A stretch of 64,000 nucleotides of DNA from Heracleum sosnowskyi (taxonomy: Eukaryota; Streptophyta; Magnoliopsida; Apiales; Apiaceae), in assembly GCA_030848705.1 (NCBI GenBank), contig CM061238.1:48337133-48401132 (forward strand). The letters are read 5' to 3'. Positions 1 through 10,694 of the stretch are shown in pieces. Position 1 is the first letter of the stretch, and each line of letters opens with the position of its first letter. Below the pieces are notes generated by a model. It made no database searches, was not told the origin of the DNA, and worked only from the letters and a program-made list of their open reading frames with translations. A program made the position numbers and the translations under genes.

Positions 1-412
1 TGAGTATCTTATACTTTTTAATTTATGTAAAATAACTTATAAACTTAATTTGAAAGCATAGCTTATTGAAGTCAAGGTTTTCCATCTTAAACTAATATGA
101 GGTATATTATATGTGAATGTAACTAATTACCAATCAAACTTTTATTCTCCCGAACTTTGCATAATCTTCTAGAAGTATGAAATGTTAAATGAGTTACTTA
201 ATTTGTGCTATATGTAAATTTGGAAAGTTACAGGTTAGAGAAGTTTTTGTAGCAAACTAGCAATAGAAAAAGAAGAATCTACAAACATTTATAGATATGG
301 AAGTATGAAGCTATTATTTTATGGAGGGAATTATCAGCTATATAACATCTTTGCATTAATCTCCTTGATGCTTATTATACTGTAAACTTTGTTTGACTTG
401 GTCATGTTATAG
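1..412 (+). other. Presumed last intron of the left-edge gene
   Basis: AT-rich sequence with no supported open frame. It ends in a T-rich tract and AG at 411-412. Interpreted as intron only because of the plausible terminal exon that follows. Confidence 0.3.
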
Positions 413-490
413 GTCCTTGCAGCTAACTTCATTGCTTTAATCTGGAACGTGATTCTCTCATATAAAGCTCACAAACAAGTTGCTGCATGA
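413..490 (+). CDS. Terminal exon of a host gene, possibly Mpv17/PMP22 family
   Basis: An AG acceptor at 411-412, after a T-rich stretch, is followed by 25 codons and TGA at 488-490. The peptide contains NFIALIWNVILSYKAHK, an aromatic transmembrane helix followed by a basic tail. This resembles the extreme C terminus of Mpv17/PMP22 family membrane proteins of peroxisomes, mitochondria and plastids, which end in a similar last helix. The upstream 412 bases show no convincing exon and would be intron, so the rest of the gene lies left of the window. The exon is short, so the family call rests on one helix and is tentative. It could also be a chance open frame behind an AG. Confidence 0.4.
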   Translation, partial: VLAANFIALIWNVILSYKAHKQVAA

Positions 491-688
491 TAGGTACATA
501 TCTTTACCTAAGAACAAGCAGAAGACTGTTCCAACTAATTTCTAGTGTTTGGTTAGGGTGAATGAAATTTAGAGGGAAGAATTGAAATTTGTACTAATGG
601 GTAAATGTTTATATTTCCATTCCTTCAATTCATTCCTGCCAATCTAGACCATACCTCAAAGCCACCCCCACCAATTTGAGAAAGAATG

Positions 689-1535
689 CTCCGGTCTCCT
701 TTTTACTTTTTTCCTTACAAACTTCATCAAAAGAAAATTTGCACTCTCTCTTTTGTGTTTAATATGTCCCCTTACCTCATTTCTTCTCCCTTAAACTCTG
801 TTCACATTTTTTTCTTTCCATTTCTCCCCATTCCATTCTCCAACAAGCGGAGCATAGCGTTTTGACATGGTTATGACCCTCGTAAATATAAAATAGTATT
901 TTCTGAATGTAGAAAAGCCATTTTAAAATAATAGAGTTAATAAAATGATCGGTGAAGCAAGCAATTTATGCAAAAATATCATTCACGGATTAGGCTCTAG
1001 ACACTCCAAAATTTGAGATATTTTTGTAAAGCATCAACTTAAGGATTACTTGTAGTATTTCAAACTTTTTTTCTCCGGTCTCCTTTTTACTTTTTTCCTT
1101 ACAAACTTCATCAAAAGAAAATTTGCACTCTCTTTTGTGTTTAATATGTTCCCTCTTACATCATTTCTTCTCCCTTAAACTCTGTTCACATTTTTTTCAT
1201 TCCATTTCTCCCCAATCCATTTTCCAACCAAGTGGAGCATAGCATTTTGACATGGTTATGACCCTCGTAAATATAAAACAGTATTTTCTGAATGTAGAAA
1301 AGCCATTCTAAGAGAATAGAGTTAATAAAATGATTGGTAAAGCAAGCAATTTATGCAAAGATATCATTCACGGATTAGGCTCCAGACACTCCAAAATTTG
1401 AGATACTTTTGTAAAACATCGGTAAAGCAAGCAATTTATGCAAATATATCATTCACGGATTAGGCTCCAGACACTCCAAAATTTGAGATAATACTTTTGT
1501 AAAACATCGATTTAAGGATTACTTGTATTTCAAAC
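689..1535. repeat. Local direct duplication with a partial third copy
   Basis: A block starting CTCCGGTCTCC at 689 recurs at 1073 with few changes. Shared content includes CATGGTTATGACCCTCGTAA and CACGGATTAGGCTC. The 3' part of the block (GCAATTTATGCA to about CAAAC) occurs a third time at about 1421-1535. Period is about 384 bp for the first pair and about 86 bp for the extra partial copy. No coding potential is seen. It lies downstream of the host exon and looks like non-coding tandem duplication. Confidence 0.85.
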
Positions 1536-2821
1536 AGCCTATTGACCAAAACTGTTGATACAAGTCAATTTGTATCCTAGAGTCTCCCCCATGATTACAT
1601 GCAATTTTATGAGACTGATCCTTTGATAGTTTATTAGGTAGCCTGTGTAAAATGAAAAAGGTCAAAAAAACTGGATCAAAATTCACCGTCAACAGTGAAC
1701 ATGATAATATACGAGAGGAATCTATTTTGAGTCTTTAATATTATTTAATATCGATCGTCTTGAATATGCAGTTTGGTGCAGAATCTTAATGTACCAGACT
1801 TGATCGAGGATTTGCACTCTCGAAGGTTTTGCGAAGAAGTCTGTCAATAATGTGTCTCATAATGACGCTGGAATGACTGACAAGTTTTGGATTAGCCTTT
1901 ATGAGTATCTAGTCGGGAAATGTAAATTATTCTGTATGAAGTGTACTACAACTATCTTTTCTTGAATGTTCCCTAGTAATCAATAGAATTCTCGTTGTCC
2001 CATTTAATCGCCTTGTTATTTTTCTTGCTTAATTAGTAATTACTGACTGTTTAAGTTTAACTAGACAATTATGATTTAATAATCAAGACATGCATGTTCT
2101 GTATGATTGTTGCGCATGTCTCACAGTCTACAGTTGTTGATATATGAGATTATTTGATACAACTTGAAATTCTATAAGACATTGGCTTGTGGAGACGCTT
2201 CTCCTGATTTATGCTAGCTCACGTAAGCGCTCTGTTTTACTGAATCTCGATGATTACTACTTGAGTGATTATGTTATTGACTAACAGGTGCTCCAATTCT
2301 CACTTGTTTCTTGAATATGTAAAACTGAACCTTGATCACAACTTGTAATGTTTTTGTTGTTAGCAACACAATCTAATCTCGCAATTTGTATTATTCATGT
2401 AATCATGTAGTGGGTTCGATTCTCGTATTTGACATTGCCGAGTCATTTTCGGGAGACAATCTCTCTATTCTCTATTTTCTTGAATAGGAGTAAAACTCGT
2501 ACATCCTACCCTTCTCAGACCTTCCTCTTTGTGCTAAATTTATCAACAACTTGAATGTCGTTCGTGATTGGCATTTTGGTTACGTACATTGGCTTGTTTT
2601 TCATTTCTTAGAGCGTAGGTTTTAAATATATACAACAATATTGTGAAAGTTGCATTGTTCATGATAAGAGAGCACACGATTGTTCATGATAAGAGAGCAG
2701 ATGATTAGAGAAGACATGGATCTCCCCTATATAGTAGTTGCATCATCTTGTTTCTGTTGGAATTTTTGTTGTTCCTTGAGCTCATGTACCATTACCAACT
2801 ACGCGAACCTACTTTTCAATT
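1536..2821. other. Intergenic, nothing supported
   Basis: No long open frame, RNA gene or repeat is recognised. A short acceptor-plus-frame at 1782-1850 was considered and rejected. A short direct repeat, CACGATTGTTCATGATAAGAG-like, occurs around 2650-2700. Confidence 0.6.
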
Positions 2822-3238
2822 AGAATTGTTATAGCCAAAATTCGGTATCGGATTTTTAGAGAAGATTCGGGTCAAGTAATAATCAATTGGGGATATCCAA
2901 TATGCAATTAGGGATTGAACTGACACAAGAAAGCTTAGGGTTTACCCTCATAGGGGTAAGGGTGTGCCTTGAGAGGCCGTCCACCCCTAGAGGGCGCGCC
3001 CTCATGGTACGAAGTAATGACTTGACAGAGAATAAGAACTACATTGACATGGGATTGACATAAGGAAGAGTTAGGGTTTGCTCACATAAGGGTAAGGGCA
3101 CGCCCATTTAGGTTGTCCACCCCTTGAGGGCGCGTCCTCTTGGTTTGAAGTAGCTACTTGGTGGTGAAGGATGGCTCCATTGGTTTGATAATGGTAAGAT
3201 ATTGAAGACTTCTCCCTTAGAATGTCTCCTAAGGGAGG

Positions 3239-3360
3239 GATGTTCGTTATTGAAGGCCTCCAGGGGTTTGCCTGATGACGATGTTTGTGATTGAAGGCCT
3301 CCAGGGGTTTGACTGATGACGATGTTCGTTATTGAAGGCCTCCGGGGGTTTGCCTGATGA
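3239..3360 (+). repeat. Three 41-bp tandem repeats in the LTR U3
   Basis: Three near-identical units start at 3239, 3280 and 3321. Each contains TTGAAGGCCTCC and GGGGTTTG, then TGATGA(C). They lie upstream of the TATA box in the presumed U3, where LTRs often carry repeated enhancer-like blocks. Confidence 0.9.
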
Positions 3361-3905
3361 TTGAAGAATTCCCTCATAGGATGTGCCCTATGAGGGGGAT
3401 GTCCGTGGTTGAAAGCCTCCTCTTGTATTCAATGGGTGCGTCCTCATTGGGGATGTGGGGTAAATCTTGGTGTGTGTTTTAGGAGCTCTGTTCCTGCATT
3501 CAATGGGTGCATCCTCATTGGGGAACTTTGGAGTAATCCTGCACTTTGCACCCAAACACTTGGGATCACTTGTCCTGCAATCTGGTGGGTGCTTCTCATT
3601 CAGGGGACAAGGATGCGTCTGGCATTTGGGGTAAGTCATGGCTATACCTGCAACTACTTTGGTCAGGGAGATAGTTGGTAGCGGTTAGTGTCGGCTCCTA
3701 AGTTGGGTTGATGCCGTATCCATGAAGTCCCTAGACTGTAGTTGAGCCTTGGGCCTTTGTGACTAGGCCTCATCGTTGGACATTCCTAAAGTGAGTCGAA
3801 GACCAATTTCAGAAAACGGATCAGGTATCCTAGTGGGCCTCGGAAATCAGAAACCAGCCCATATAGGTTACTTGCTCCCCAAGAACTATGTAGGGCTTGA
3901 TCCCC

Positions 3906-3913
3906 TATAAATA
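3906..3913 (+). promoter_or_regulatory. TATA box of the solo LTR
   Basis: TATAAATA inside CCCCTATAAATACGGGG. The same motif lies in the partial copy at 5208-5215. Position within an LTR with defined ends supports a promoter role by family knowledge. Activity is not shown. Confidence 0.55.
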
Positions 3914-4045
3914 CGGGGTACGTATGCACATTGTAGGGGGTTGGAAGCGAAGAGCTCGCGACTTTCCAACGAAAAACCATCATCGTAGATCTTAATTCCG
4001 GCGACGAACCTCAAAATTTGTTAATACCAAATTTCTCCGTTAACA

Positions 4046-5386
4046 AGAATTATGCATGATAATTATAGATGATTCCACATTATTAAGGATCGTTTCTCCT
4101 CGAGGACGCGTCCTCTGGAAAAATGTCTATAAACAGTTCTAATGAAGACAAAGGATGATCGTACAAGATCCAACGCTTGAGCCACTCTCTCGTCTTTCAA
4201 GTGTATCCTTCCTTCAGGGCGCGCCTTCCGAAGATGCTCTGATGTTCAGACAAATTCCAACGAGTACATGAAGACTTGGTTGAGTCATGCCACAACCTGG
4301 TCTTTCAAGACGCGTCCTTCCTCCAGGGCGCACCCTCAAGAAAAAGAACTGCTCAGCATAAACTCCAGTGTTTTTTAGAGGAAGATAATATGGAGGTGAG
4401 GCCTTATGATCCAAAGAGAGTGCCCCTGATTACAGGTCGAGGCCCCATGGACTTGAGCGAGCCCCCTCACGTGACAATTCAATGGATAATATGGGAGAGC
4501 GGCCCCATGATCCACAGAGAGCGCCCCCTGATTCTCGAGAGTATTACAGGTCGAGGCCCCATGGACATGAGCGAGCCCCTCCGCATGACAATTCGATGGG
4601 TCGTCGAGATCAAGATTGGTGGTGTATGAGTGACTACCAAGGAAAGCATGATAGGAAGCTTGTGCGGAATGATCAGCGTCAGAACACACAGTACGCGCCC
4701 TCAAAGGAAAATGATAAAACTATGCTCAGGTGGACTCCAATGTTTACAAGAAGAATTTATTACTTGAATTTCAGAAGAAAGGAAGCCATTGGAGTAGAGG
4801 CCCCGTGGTCCACAGTGAGTGCCCCCTGCTTACTGCAGGTCGAGGCCCCATGAACATTAGTGAGCCCCTCTGTTATTTGGGGTAATGCTTTATTATTGAG
4901 CCCCTGCTTAAATAAAGCGCCTGACATTTGGGGTAAGTCATGGCTATACCTGCAACTACTTTGGTCAGGGAGACAACTGGTAGCGGTTAGTGTCGGCTCT
5001 TAAGTTGGGTCGATGACGTATCCGTGAAGTCCCTAGACTGTAGTTGAGTCTTGGGCCATTGTGACTAGGCCTCATCGTTGGACATTCCTAAAGTGAGTCG
5101 AAGACCAATTCCAGAAGATGGATCAGGTATCCTAGTGGGCCTCGGAAATCAGAAACCAGCCTATATAGGTTACTTGCTCCTCAAGAACTACGCAGGGTTT
5201 GATCCCCTATAAATACGGGATACGTAGACACATTGTAAGGGGTTGGAAGCGAAGAGCTCGCGACTTTCCAGCGAAAAACCATCATCGTAGATCTTAATTC
5301 CGGCGACGAACCTCAAAATTTGTTAATACCAAATTTCTCCGTTAACGAGAATTATGCATGATAATTATAGATGATTCCACATTATT
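4046..5386 (+). mobile_element. Partial second copy of the LTR plus its 40-bp 3' flank
   Basis: 4925-5386 repeats 3623-4084 at offset 1302 with scattered changes. The repeat includes the LTR 3' part, its end (TTAACG here, TTAACA in the first copy), and about 40 bp of flank ending CACATTATTA. Its upstream part (4085-4920) differs from the first copy's U3 but has the same style: GC-rich GACGCGTCCTC-type motifs, and about 105-bp repeated modules with GGTCGAGGCCCCATG at about 4436, 4550 and 4838. Because the host flank is duplicated too, this is not an independent insertion. Segmental duplication of an LTR that originally held both U3 parts is the simplest reading. Confidence 0.6.
5208..5215 (+). 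promoter_or_regulatory. TATA box of the duplicated LTR segment
   Basis: TATAAATA, equivalent to the box at 3906-3913, in the second copy. Confidence 0.5.
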
Positions 5387-6242
5387 ACTGAACATTATAC
5401 GGTTTAAATAATATGTAATGAAGATATAGAGTTTATATCGATTTAGATGCATTTTTTTAGCTTTTTCACTCGGTGCTTATGATTTGACTTTAATCTTGAG
5501 GGAGTATAACTAACAAGTGATCTATTGACTTAGTTTCTCTAGATTCTCTTGTAAAACTGTCTACATATGTAAATTATGGTGACAAGAATAACTAGGTTTT
5601 CTTAAATTCGGAAGGATCCAAGGTAATTACATTACATTTTATTTGCATATTCTCAATCTTAAGGAAACTAGTGATGGAAGCTACAGAAAAGATAAGCATA
5701 TAATTAAAGAGACATTGTTTTTCTAAAATTATGTTGCAGAAGTTGAAGTCTTGGACAAAGGAATGTAAGCCTGTATAAACATGACTCCATAGTGATCATT
5801 GTTGTATCAACTCCAAATGAATGAGTTGTAAAATATGTAATGATAGATAGTAGACTAGTTCTAGTAGTAAGCACTAGTTATTTGCTCTTATTTTTTAAAA
5901 GATATTCCTAATGATTAAACTTTCCTTATGGACGCATGATAGAATCAAATCTTTGCTTTAAGCAAGATATGCAAGGAAAAAAAATATAGAAGCTCTGTCG
6001 GTTTTTGAGATAGAACTCCTTCAAGCATTACCTAAACCTACCTATGGTTACGCAGTAATGTGATTTTGATTAGTGCTACTTTCAGGTTACAGGCAACTTA
6101 CAGATGATTATTGCAGTTCTGCCATTGCAGCTTCATATTAATAGACAAACTGACATGGCATCCTATTCCTTTGGGCAGGTGACTACTGTAGGTCATTTGA
6201 TGCTTGTTTTGATATTTACATCTTGCAACATCTCATCACCAA
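5387..6242. other. Intergenic, nothing supported
   Basis: AT-rich unique-looking sequence between the duplicated LTR and the tRNA gene. No supported coding frame or repeat. Confidence 0.6.
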
Positions 6243-6314
6243 GGGCATTTGGTCTAGTGGTATGATTCTCGCTTCGGGTGCGAGAGGTCCCGAGTTCGAT
6301 TCCCGGAATGCCCC
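6243..6314 (+). tRNA. tRNA-Pro (anticodon CGG)
   Basis: A 72-base cloverleaf. The acceptor stem GGGCATT pairs with AATGCCC at 6307-6313, with C6314 as discriminator. The D arm contains TGGTCTAGTGGTATGA (A box). The anticodon arm is CTCGC-TTCGGGT-GCGAG, giving anticodon CGG, which reads CCG proline codons. The T arm contains GGTTCGATTCC-like sequence (AGTTCGATTCC, B box) closed by CCCGG-type pairing. No intron. CAA motifs just upstream and a T-run downstream fit a nuclear plant Pol III gene. There is no encoded CCA, as expected for a nuclear tRNA gene. Confidence 0.95.
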
Positions 6315-6327
6315 ACACCCTTTACTC

Positions 6328-6333
6328 TTTTTT
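6328..6333 (+). terminator. Pol III terminator of tRNA-Pro
   Basis: Six T residues 13 bases after the tRNA 3' end. Confidence 0.8.
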
Positions 6334-6810
6334 GGTTGCCTTGGCTGCTGTACCTGTAGGAAATGCTCAAGAGAACTTGGATATTTAAACTTCAAATAAT
6401 TGATTTCAAAAACAAGATAAAACTCGAAATAATTCGTTCCTTTTTGTTTGTTCAAGGCTGTTTAGCAGAGCACTTGATAAACTTCTTCAGTTAAGAAATA
6501 AATTTCTTAAAACTCAACATATATAATTCCTTCCGGATAACAACAGGGCCGGCTCAGTGGAGGGCGAATAGGACGATCGTTTTGGGCCCTTTAATTTTCG
6601 GAGGTCCAAAATTTCTAGATTAATACTATTATATATTAGTATTTCGTAAAAAGGTTAAAAATATTTGCAAATTTGTCTTAATGTATGGTATGATTAAATA
6701 CTTATTAATTTAATTTCCCTCTTATCTCTCTTTTAATTTTATTCAAGTGATTTGCTTTCATCTTGATTTTGTAAAATTGATTATTGTGTAGTTTAGGCCA
6801 TTAGGATATA

Positions 6811-7020
6811 CTCTCTCGGTCCCACTTTTATTGTTCACGATCAAAAATTCACCTTTTATTCAATCATACCAAATAAATAGATAACTACCAAATAATTATA
6901 TTATTTTTCATAAAAGTTAACATAATTAACACCTAATTTACCATTTTAACTAAATGTGGACAATAATTTTTGGATAACCGAATTTGAAAATAGAGGACAG
7001 TAAAAGTGGGACGGAGGAAG
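6811..7020. mobile_element. Stowaway-type MITE
   Basis: Inverted ends CTCTCTCGGTCCCAC and GTGGGACGGAGGAAG flanked by TA dinucleotides at 6809-6810 and 7021-7022. Length 210 bp, no coding sequence. Stowaway MITEs are mobilised in trans by Tc1/mariner transposases. Confidence 0.85.
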
Positions 7021-7124
7021 TATAATATTCTTGGATAAACTTTTAATTTATTTTAATCTTCTCTTAATCTTGTCAATATTTACGCACTATCATATTTACT
7101 TGAATATCAGTTTGCACGATCATA

Positions 7125-7326
7125 TATTTCCTCCGTCTTTTTTTACATTTCCGCCTCCAAAACTATATACTTATATTTACTATTAATTTCATCATTTTAA
7201 AACTTAATTGATTCTCAATTTTTAAGATTAATAATTAAGAGTGTTAGAAGGAAAAAATATGTAACGAACATCTTCTTTATTACGTAACCTTTTTAAAATT
7301 GATATGTAAAAGAGACGAAATGAGTA
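7125..7326. mobile_element. Degenerate Stowaway-type MITE
   Basis: Left end with TTTCCTCCGTCTTTTTTTAC and right end GTAAAAGAGACGAAATGAGTA are imperfect inverted repeats of Stowaway type. Exact ends are uncertain by a few bases. Confidence 0.6.
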
Positions 7327-7590
7327 ATAAAAAAATTGAGAATCTACTTTCAATTATCAACCTTATTTTGACTTCATTTATATTTACATGAATCTTAATT
7401 CACATTAATATAAAAAAAAATAGGATCATTTTTCCGATTTCGTTCTGAACCCTCAAATATTATGGAACGCCCCTGAATACAAAGTTTTTTTTTAAACCAA
7501 ATTAATATAGTCTTTTTTGTTTCACTGACGCTCTTAAGTAGCGTGCACTTTGTATTTGTTTCGTTAAAATTTATTCTTGTTATATTTATA

Positions 7591-10042
7591 CTAGTTTATA
7601 ACTCGTGCGATGCGGGTTACTTAAATTTTATTTATAATTATTTTGTTTATAATTATATTTTTATTACTCATGCAACACACGATTGTTTTTTTAATATTTA
7701 TAATTATATTTATTTATGAATATTTTAATATTTAAAAGTTATTAGTTTACATGATTAAATTATTGTTAAAAAAGATTTAGCTAAAAAAATTATAGTTAAA
7801 AATTTGATATTTATTATATTTTACACGCTCAATTTAATATTTGTTTATATTGAGTTATAAAAATTAGATTTTGACAATTTTATAGTCCACATGAAATTCA
7901 CAAAATAATCTTTAATTTAGTTGTGGTTTAATAGTTCTTTTTCAATTAAAAACTATTCTAAAACTAAAAAGAGAATAAAGTGACGAAATTTAATGTTGAA
8001 AATTCTATTCGATTTAGCAAATCTACTTATATGTAGTTTAGATTATTAGAATACCCTTTATTAACCAAATACAGTTTTTAATGTTAAATCTAACGGTTTT
8101 CACCTATCTATTTAACATTAAACGATTTTTATTATTTTGGTATTAAATGAGTTTCCTTATTTAATTACAACTATTTTTATGTTTTGACTTTTTAGAAAAT
8201 CCAATCCTAATATAATATCTTTTAACTTATATCATTTTTAGATAATAACTTCTTTTTATATGATATAATCTTGATCATGTATTTTTAAAAGTATTGGATC
8301 TAACGGTTGAGAATTTTTTGGCGGTATTTAGGACCAAACTACCATGATAACATCATTAATTTTTCTTAATATTTATAATTTTTTTAAATATTTATTGCTA
8401 AAATATAATATACTCTTTTTTGTAATATGTTAAAGATGCGGGAAATTTGAACTTTTGAGAAAATAAATTATCAATTAAAATATAATTTTTTTGTAATAGT
8501 ACACCGTGATCAAAATTCTGTATAAATTTCATTTTTTTTATAGTATATCCTGTAAATATCTATGTTATTGTATTAAATACTAAATAATGAAAGCTTCTTA
8601 TAAGTTAAGTTTGGTCGCTTTGTTTGATCACTCAATCCATAATATAATAAGGATATCAAGTATATACTGATATAAGTATCTTACTAACTGTTTTTACTTT
8701 TAATGTTTCGGTTTTATTTACGGTGTAAATAAAATTTTAAAATACATTATTACTTAAAAATTATTAAATAGAATAAAAATTATGTTATGATTATATAAAA
8801 TTTTATTCTCATATTATTATATTCTTTATCGATTTGAATTTTTTCTTAATTAATTTTGAAACTTTATTGAAAAAAAAAGAAAATTTCTATATTTAAAAGA
8901 ATTAGTGAAAAAATAAATAAATTGGTGTTACAATAATAAAAAAAATTATTAAAATTTAGATACTCACTTTAATATTTGGGTTCTATCCTGAGTTTTAGAA
9001 ATTAAATTTTAACGATTTTACAACTCATGCTAAACTAACGAAATTATCTTTAATTTAATGATGGTTTAATAATTATTATCTAACTTGACCAGTTGACCTA
9101 CCCATAAAATAAACTGAAAAGAAAAGATGGTTAAGAAGTTTTACACAAAGAATTTAATTCAATATAGAAAACCAATTTATAATTGGTTTAAATTATCAAA
9201 ACACACTTCTTAGTATTTAAATATAATCCTACCTTTAATCAAATACACATTTTAATATAAGTATTATATTCAAAATTATCGTTTATGAATATGAAACCCT
9301 CAACATTTTAATAATATTTTGATATTATCCTTTTATGTTTCTTATATGTAAAATAATATAATTATAATTTGGATTAATCGAATTGTTACGTTCATTTAGG
9401 AAAAAAAGTGTTTAAATTTATTCATGTACAAGAGTTCTCCTAAGTCTCTTATAACGTAGGGTATCATTGTAATCGATATGAATTGTTATCTTGATATTTG
9501 GTTTAACAATTATTATCTAACTGGAACTATACATAAATTCAAGAGAAAGGATATTTAAGAATTTTTATATAGAAAAATTTTAAATTATCAAAATACACTT
9601 TTTAGTATTTAAATATAATTCTATTATTATTCAGATACACTTTTTAATATTAGATCTAACAATTCTCATCGATCTATTTAAGATCTAACTATAATTATTA
9701 ATTTGGTCGTATATTGACCGTACACGGACCAGATCGATTTTAATTTTGTCTTAAATTGATTTTAATATTTTATTGAAATAAACATAGAATTTATAAATTT
9801 AAAAGACTTAGGAAAAAAATTAAATTGGTGCTACAATAATAAAAAAAATATTTATTAAAATTTAGATAATAACTTTACTGTTTGGGCTCTTGAGCTCTAT
9901 CTTGAGTTTTAGACAACAGATTTTAACGATTTTACGGCCCACGCGAAGCTTACAAAATTATCTTTAATTTAATGATAGTTTAATAATTATTATCTAACTG
10001 GAACTATCCATAAAATAAAGAGAAAAGATAATTACGAATATA
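7591..10042 (-). mobile_element. Helitron 3' part (non-autonomous), cut by the copia element
   Basis: Read on the minus strand, the segment ends with the hairpin-forming GCATCGCACGAG region followed by TTATAAACTAG (CTAG at 7591-7594), the classic Helitron 3' end. The interior is AT-rich with no Rep/helicase frame. Its right part is interrupted by the copia insertion at 10043. The 5' end was not found with confidence. Confidence 0.55.
7835..10020. repeat. Imperfect long repeats inside the Helitron
   Basis: Related blocks recur at about 7835-7935, 8870-9100, 9490-9560 and 9770-10020. Shared words include TTTAATAATTATTATCTAAC and GAGTTTTAGA, with TTTTAACGATTTTAC in two of them. The best pair is separated by about 900 bp. 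Non-coding. Confidence 0.7.
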
Positions 10043-10647
10043 TAGGCATTTATGTCTTCTTGGACTATATATAGGTGGCTATTTTTGTTGGAGAATACAC
10101 TTCTCATACTTCCTATAGTTTTTCCATACAAGCATACTGCATGTACTCTCTTCTTTTTTGTCTTTTAGCCCATAAACAAATCTTTAACACATGTGAGTTT
10201 AAACCTCCAATAATAAATTCTCTTCACCCTCCTCACTCGTACATGTTTCTGGGGTGTGCCACTTTGTTATTTTAAAGAGATTAATGCACCCTTTTCTTTA
10301 CTAATTATACAGATCCTTCATGTGTTTTGATCTCCGGGTGTACTTCTGTTCCTCTAAGTGTTGTTTCAGCCGAGTATTACATTTAACAGATTCAAGTTTT
10401 TTGAGCAATTTTTAAGGTGTATTTCGATCGATAAATTGTTGGTGTAAACATTTATCGCAAAGAATTTTTTGGGCTGTTTTATCCTAGGGGCGTCGTGGCA
10501 TACGTGATTGTTTTGCACATTTTGGACATAGCCACGAAACGTATTAAAGAGAGCGTGATCCGTGACTCATCTCAGAAAAATTCGGTACACTTTATTTTTA
10601 TTTTTTCAGATTTTAATAATCGTAAAATAGTATATTTTGTTACAACA
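10043..10647 (+). repeat. Left (5') LTR of copia element, U3-truncated
   Basis: Matches 15372-15976. It retains the TATA-like CTATATATAGG near 10066-10076 and the 3' end ACAACA, but lacks the first 233 bp. Small frames inside it occur in both LTRs and are not genes. Confidence 0.9.
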
Positions 10648-10694
10648 ATTTTAAGACGTTTCGGAATTTTGCGATTATTATATATCTATTTGTC

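Larger units (their letters stand above)
2827..4045 (+). mobile_element. Solo LTR of an unassigned LTR retrotransposon, target site AGAAT
   Basis: The segment begins TGTTATAGCC and ends CCGTTAACA, giving the TG...CA termini of an LTR. It is flanked by the same five bases, AGAAT, at 2822-2826 and 4046-4050. A TATA box (TATAAATA, 3906-3913) sits in the right place for a U3/R boundary on the plus strand. No primer-binding site or coding sequence follows, so this is a solo LTR left by LTR-LTR recombination, or an element whose body was lost. The left part is GC-rich for this window, with GGGCGCGCC/GGGCGCGTCC-like motifs and internal repeats. Confidence 0.7.
6544..7475. mobile_element. hAT-like non-autonomous element
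   Basis: The left end CAGGGCCGGCTC and right end GGAACGCCCCTG form short imperfect inverted ends (CAGGG-CG type). The left end and nearby TTTTGGGCCC resemble a widespread plant hAT-derived family beginning CAGGGCCGGC. Flanking octamers GATAACAA and AATACAAA match at 5 of 8 positions, a weak target-site duplication. No transposase frame is present. Two Stowaway-like MITEs are nested inside and account for much of its length. Confidence 0.45.

Noticed and set aside
1782..1850. Possible 22-residue terminal exon after an AG acceptor
   Set aside because: Short, no upstream exon or family match, and downstream of a stronger terminal exon.
5740..5778. Possible 12-residue terminal exon after TTGCAG
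   Set aside because: Too short to distinguish from chance.
6216..6455. 79-codon minus-strand frame across the tRNA gene
   Set aside because: It overlaps tRNA-Pro on the opposite strand and has no protein features.
10075..10275. 66-codon frame also present at 15404-15604
   Set aside because: Lies entirely in the copia LTR and is duplicated only because the LTR is.
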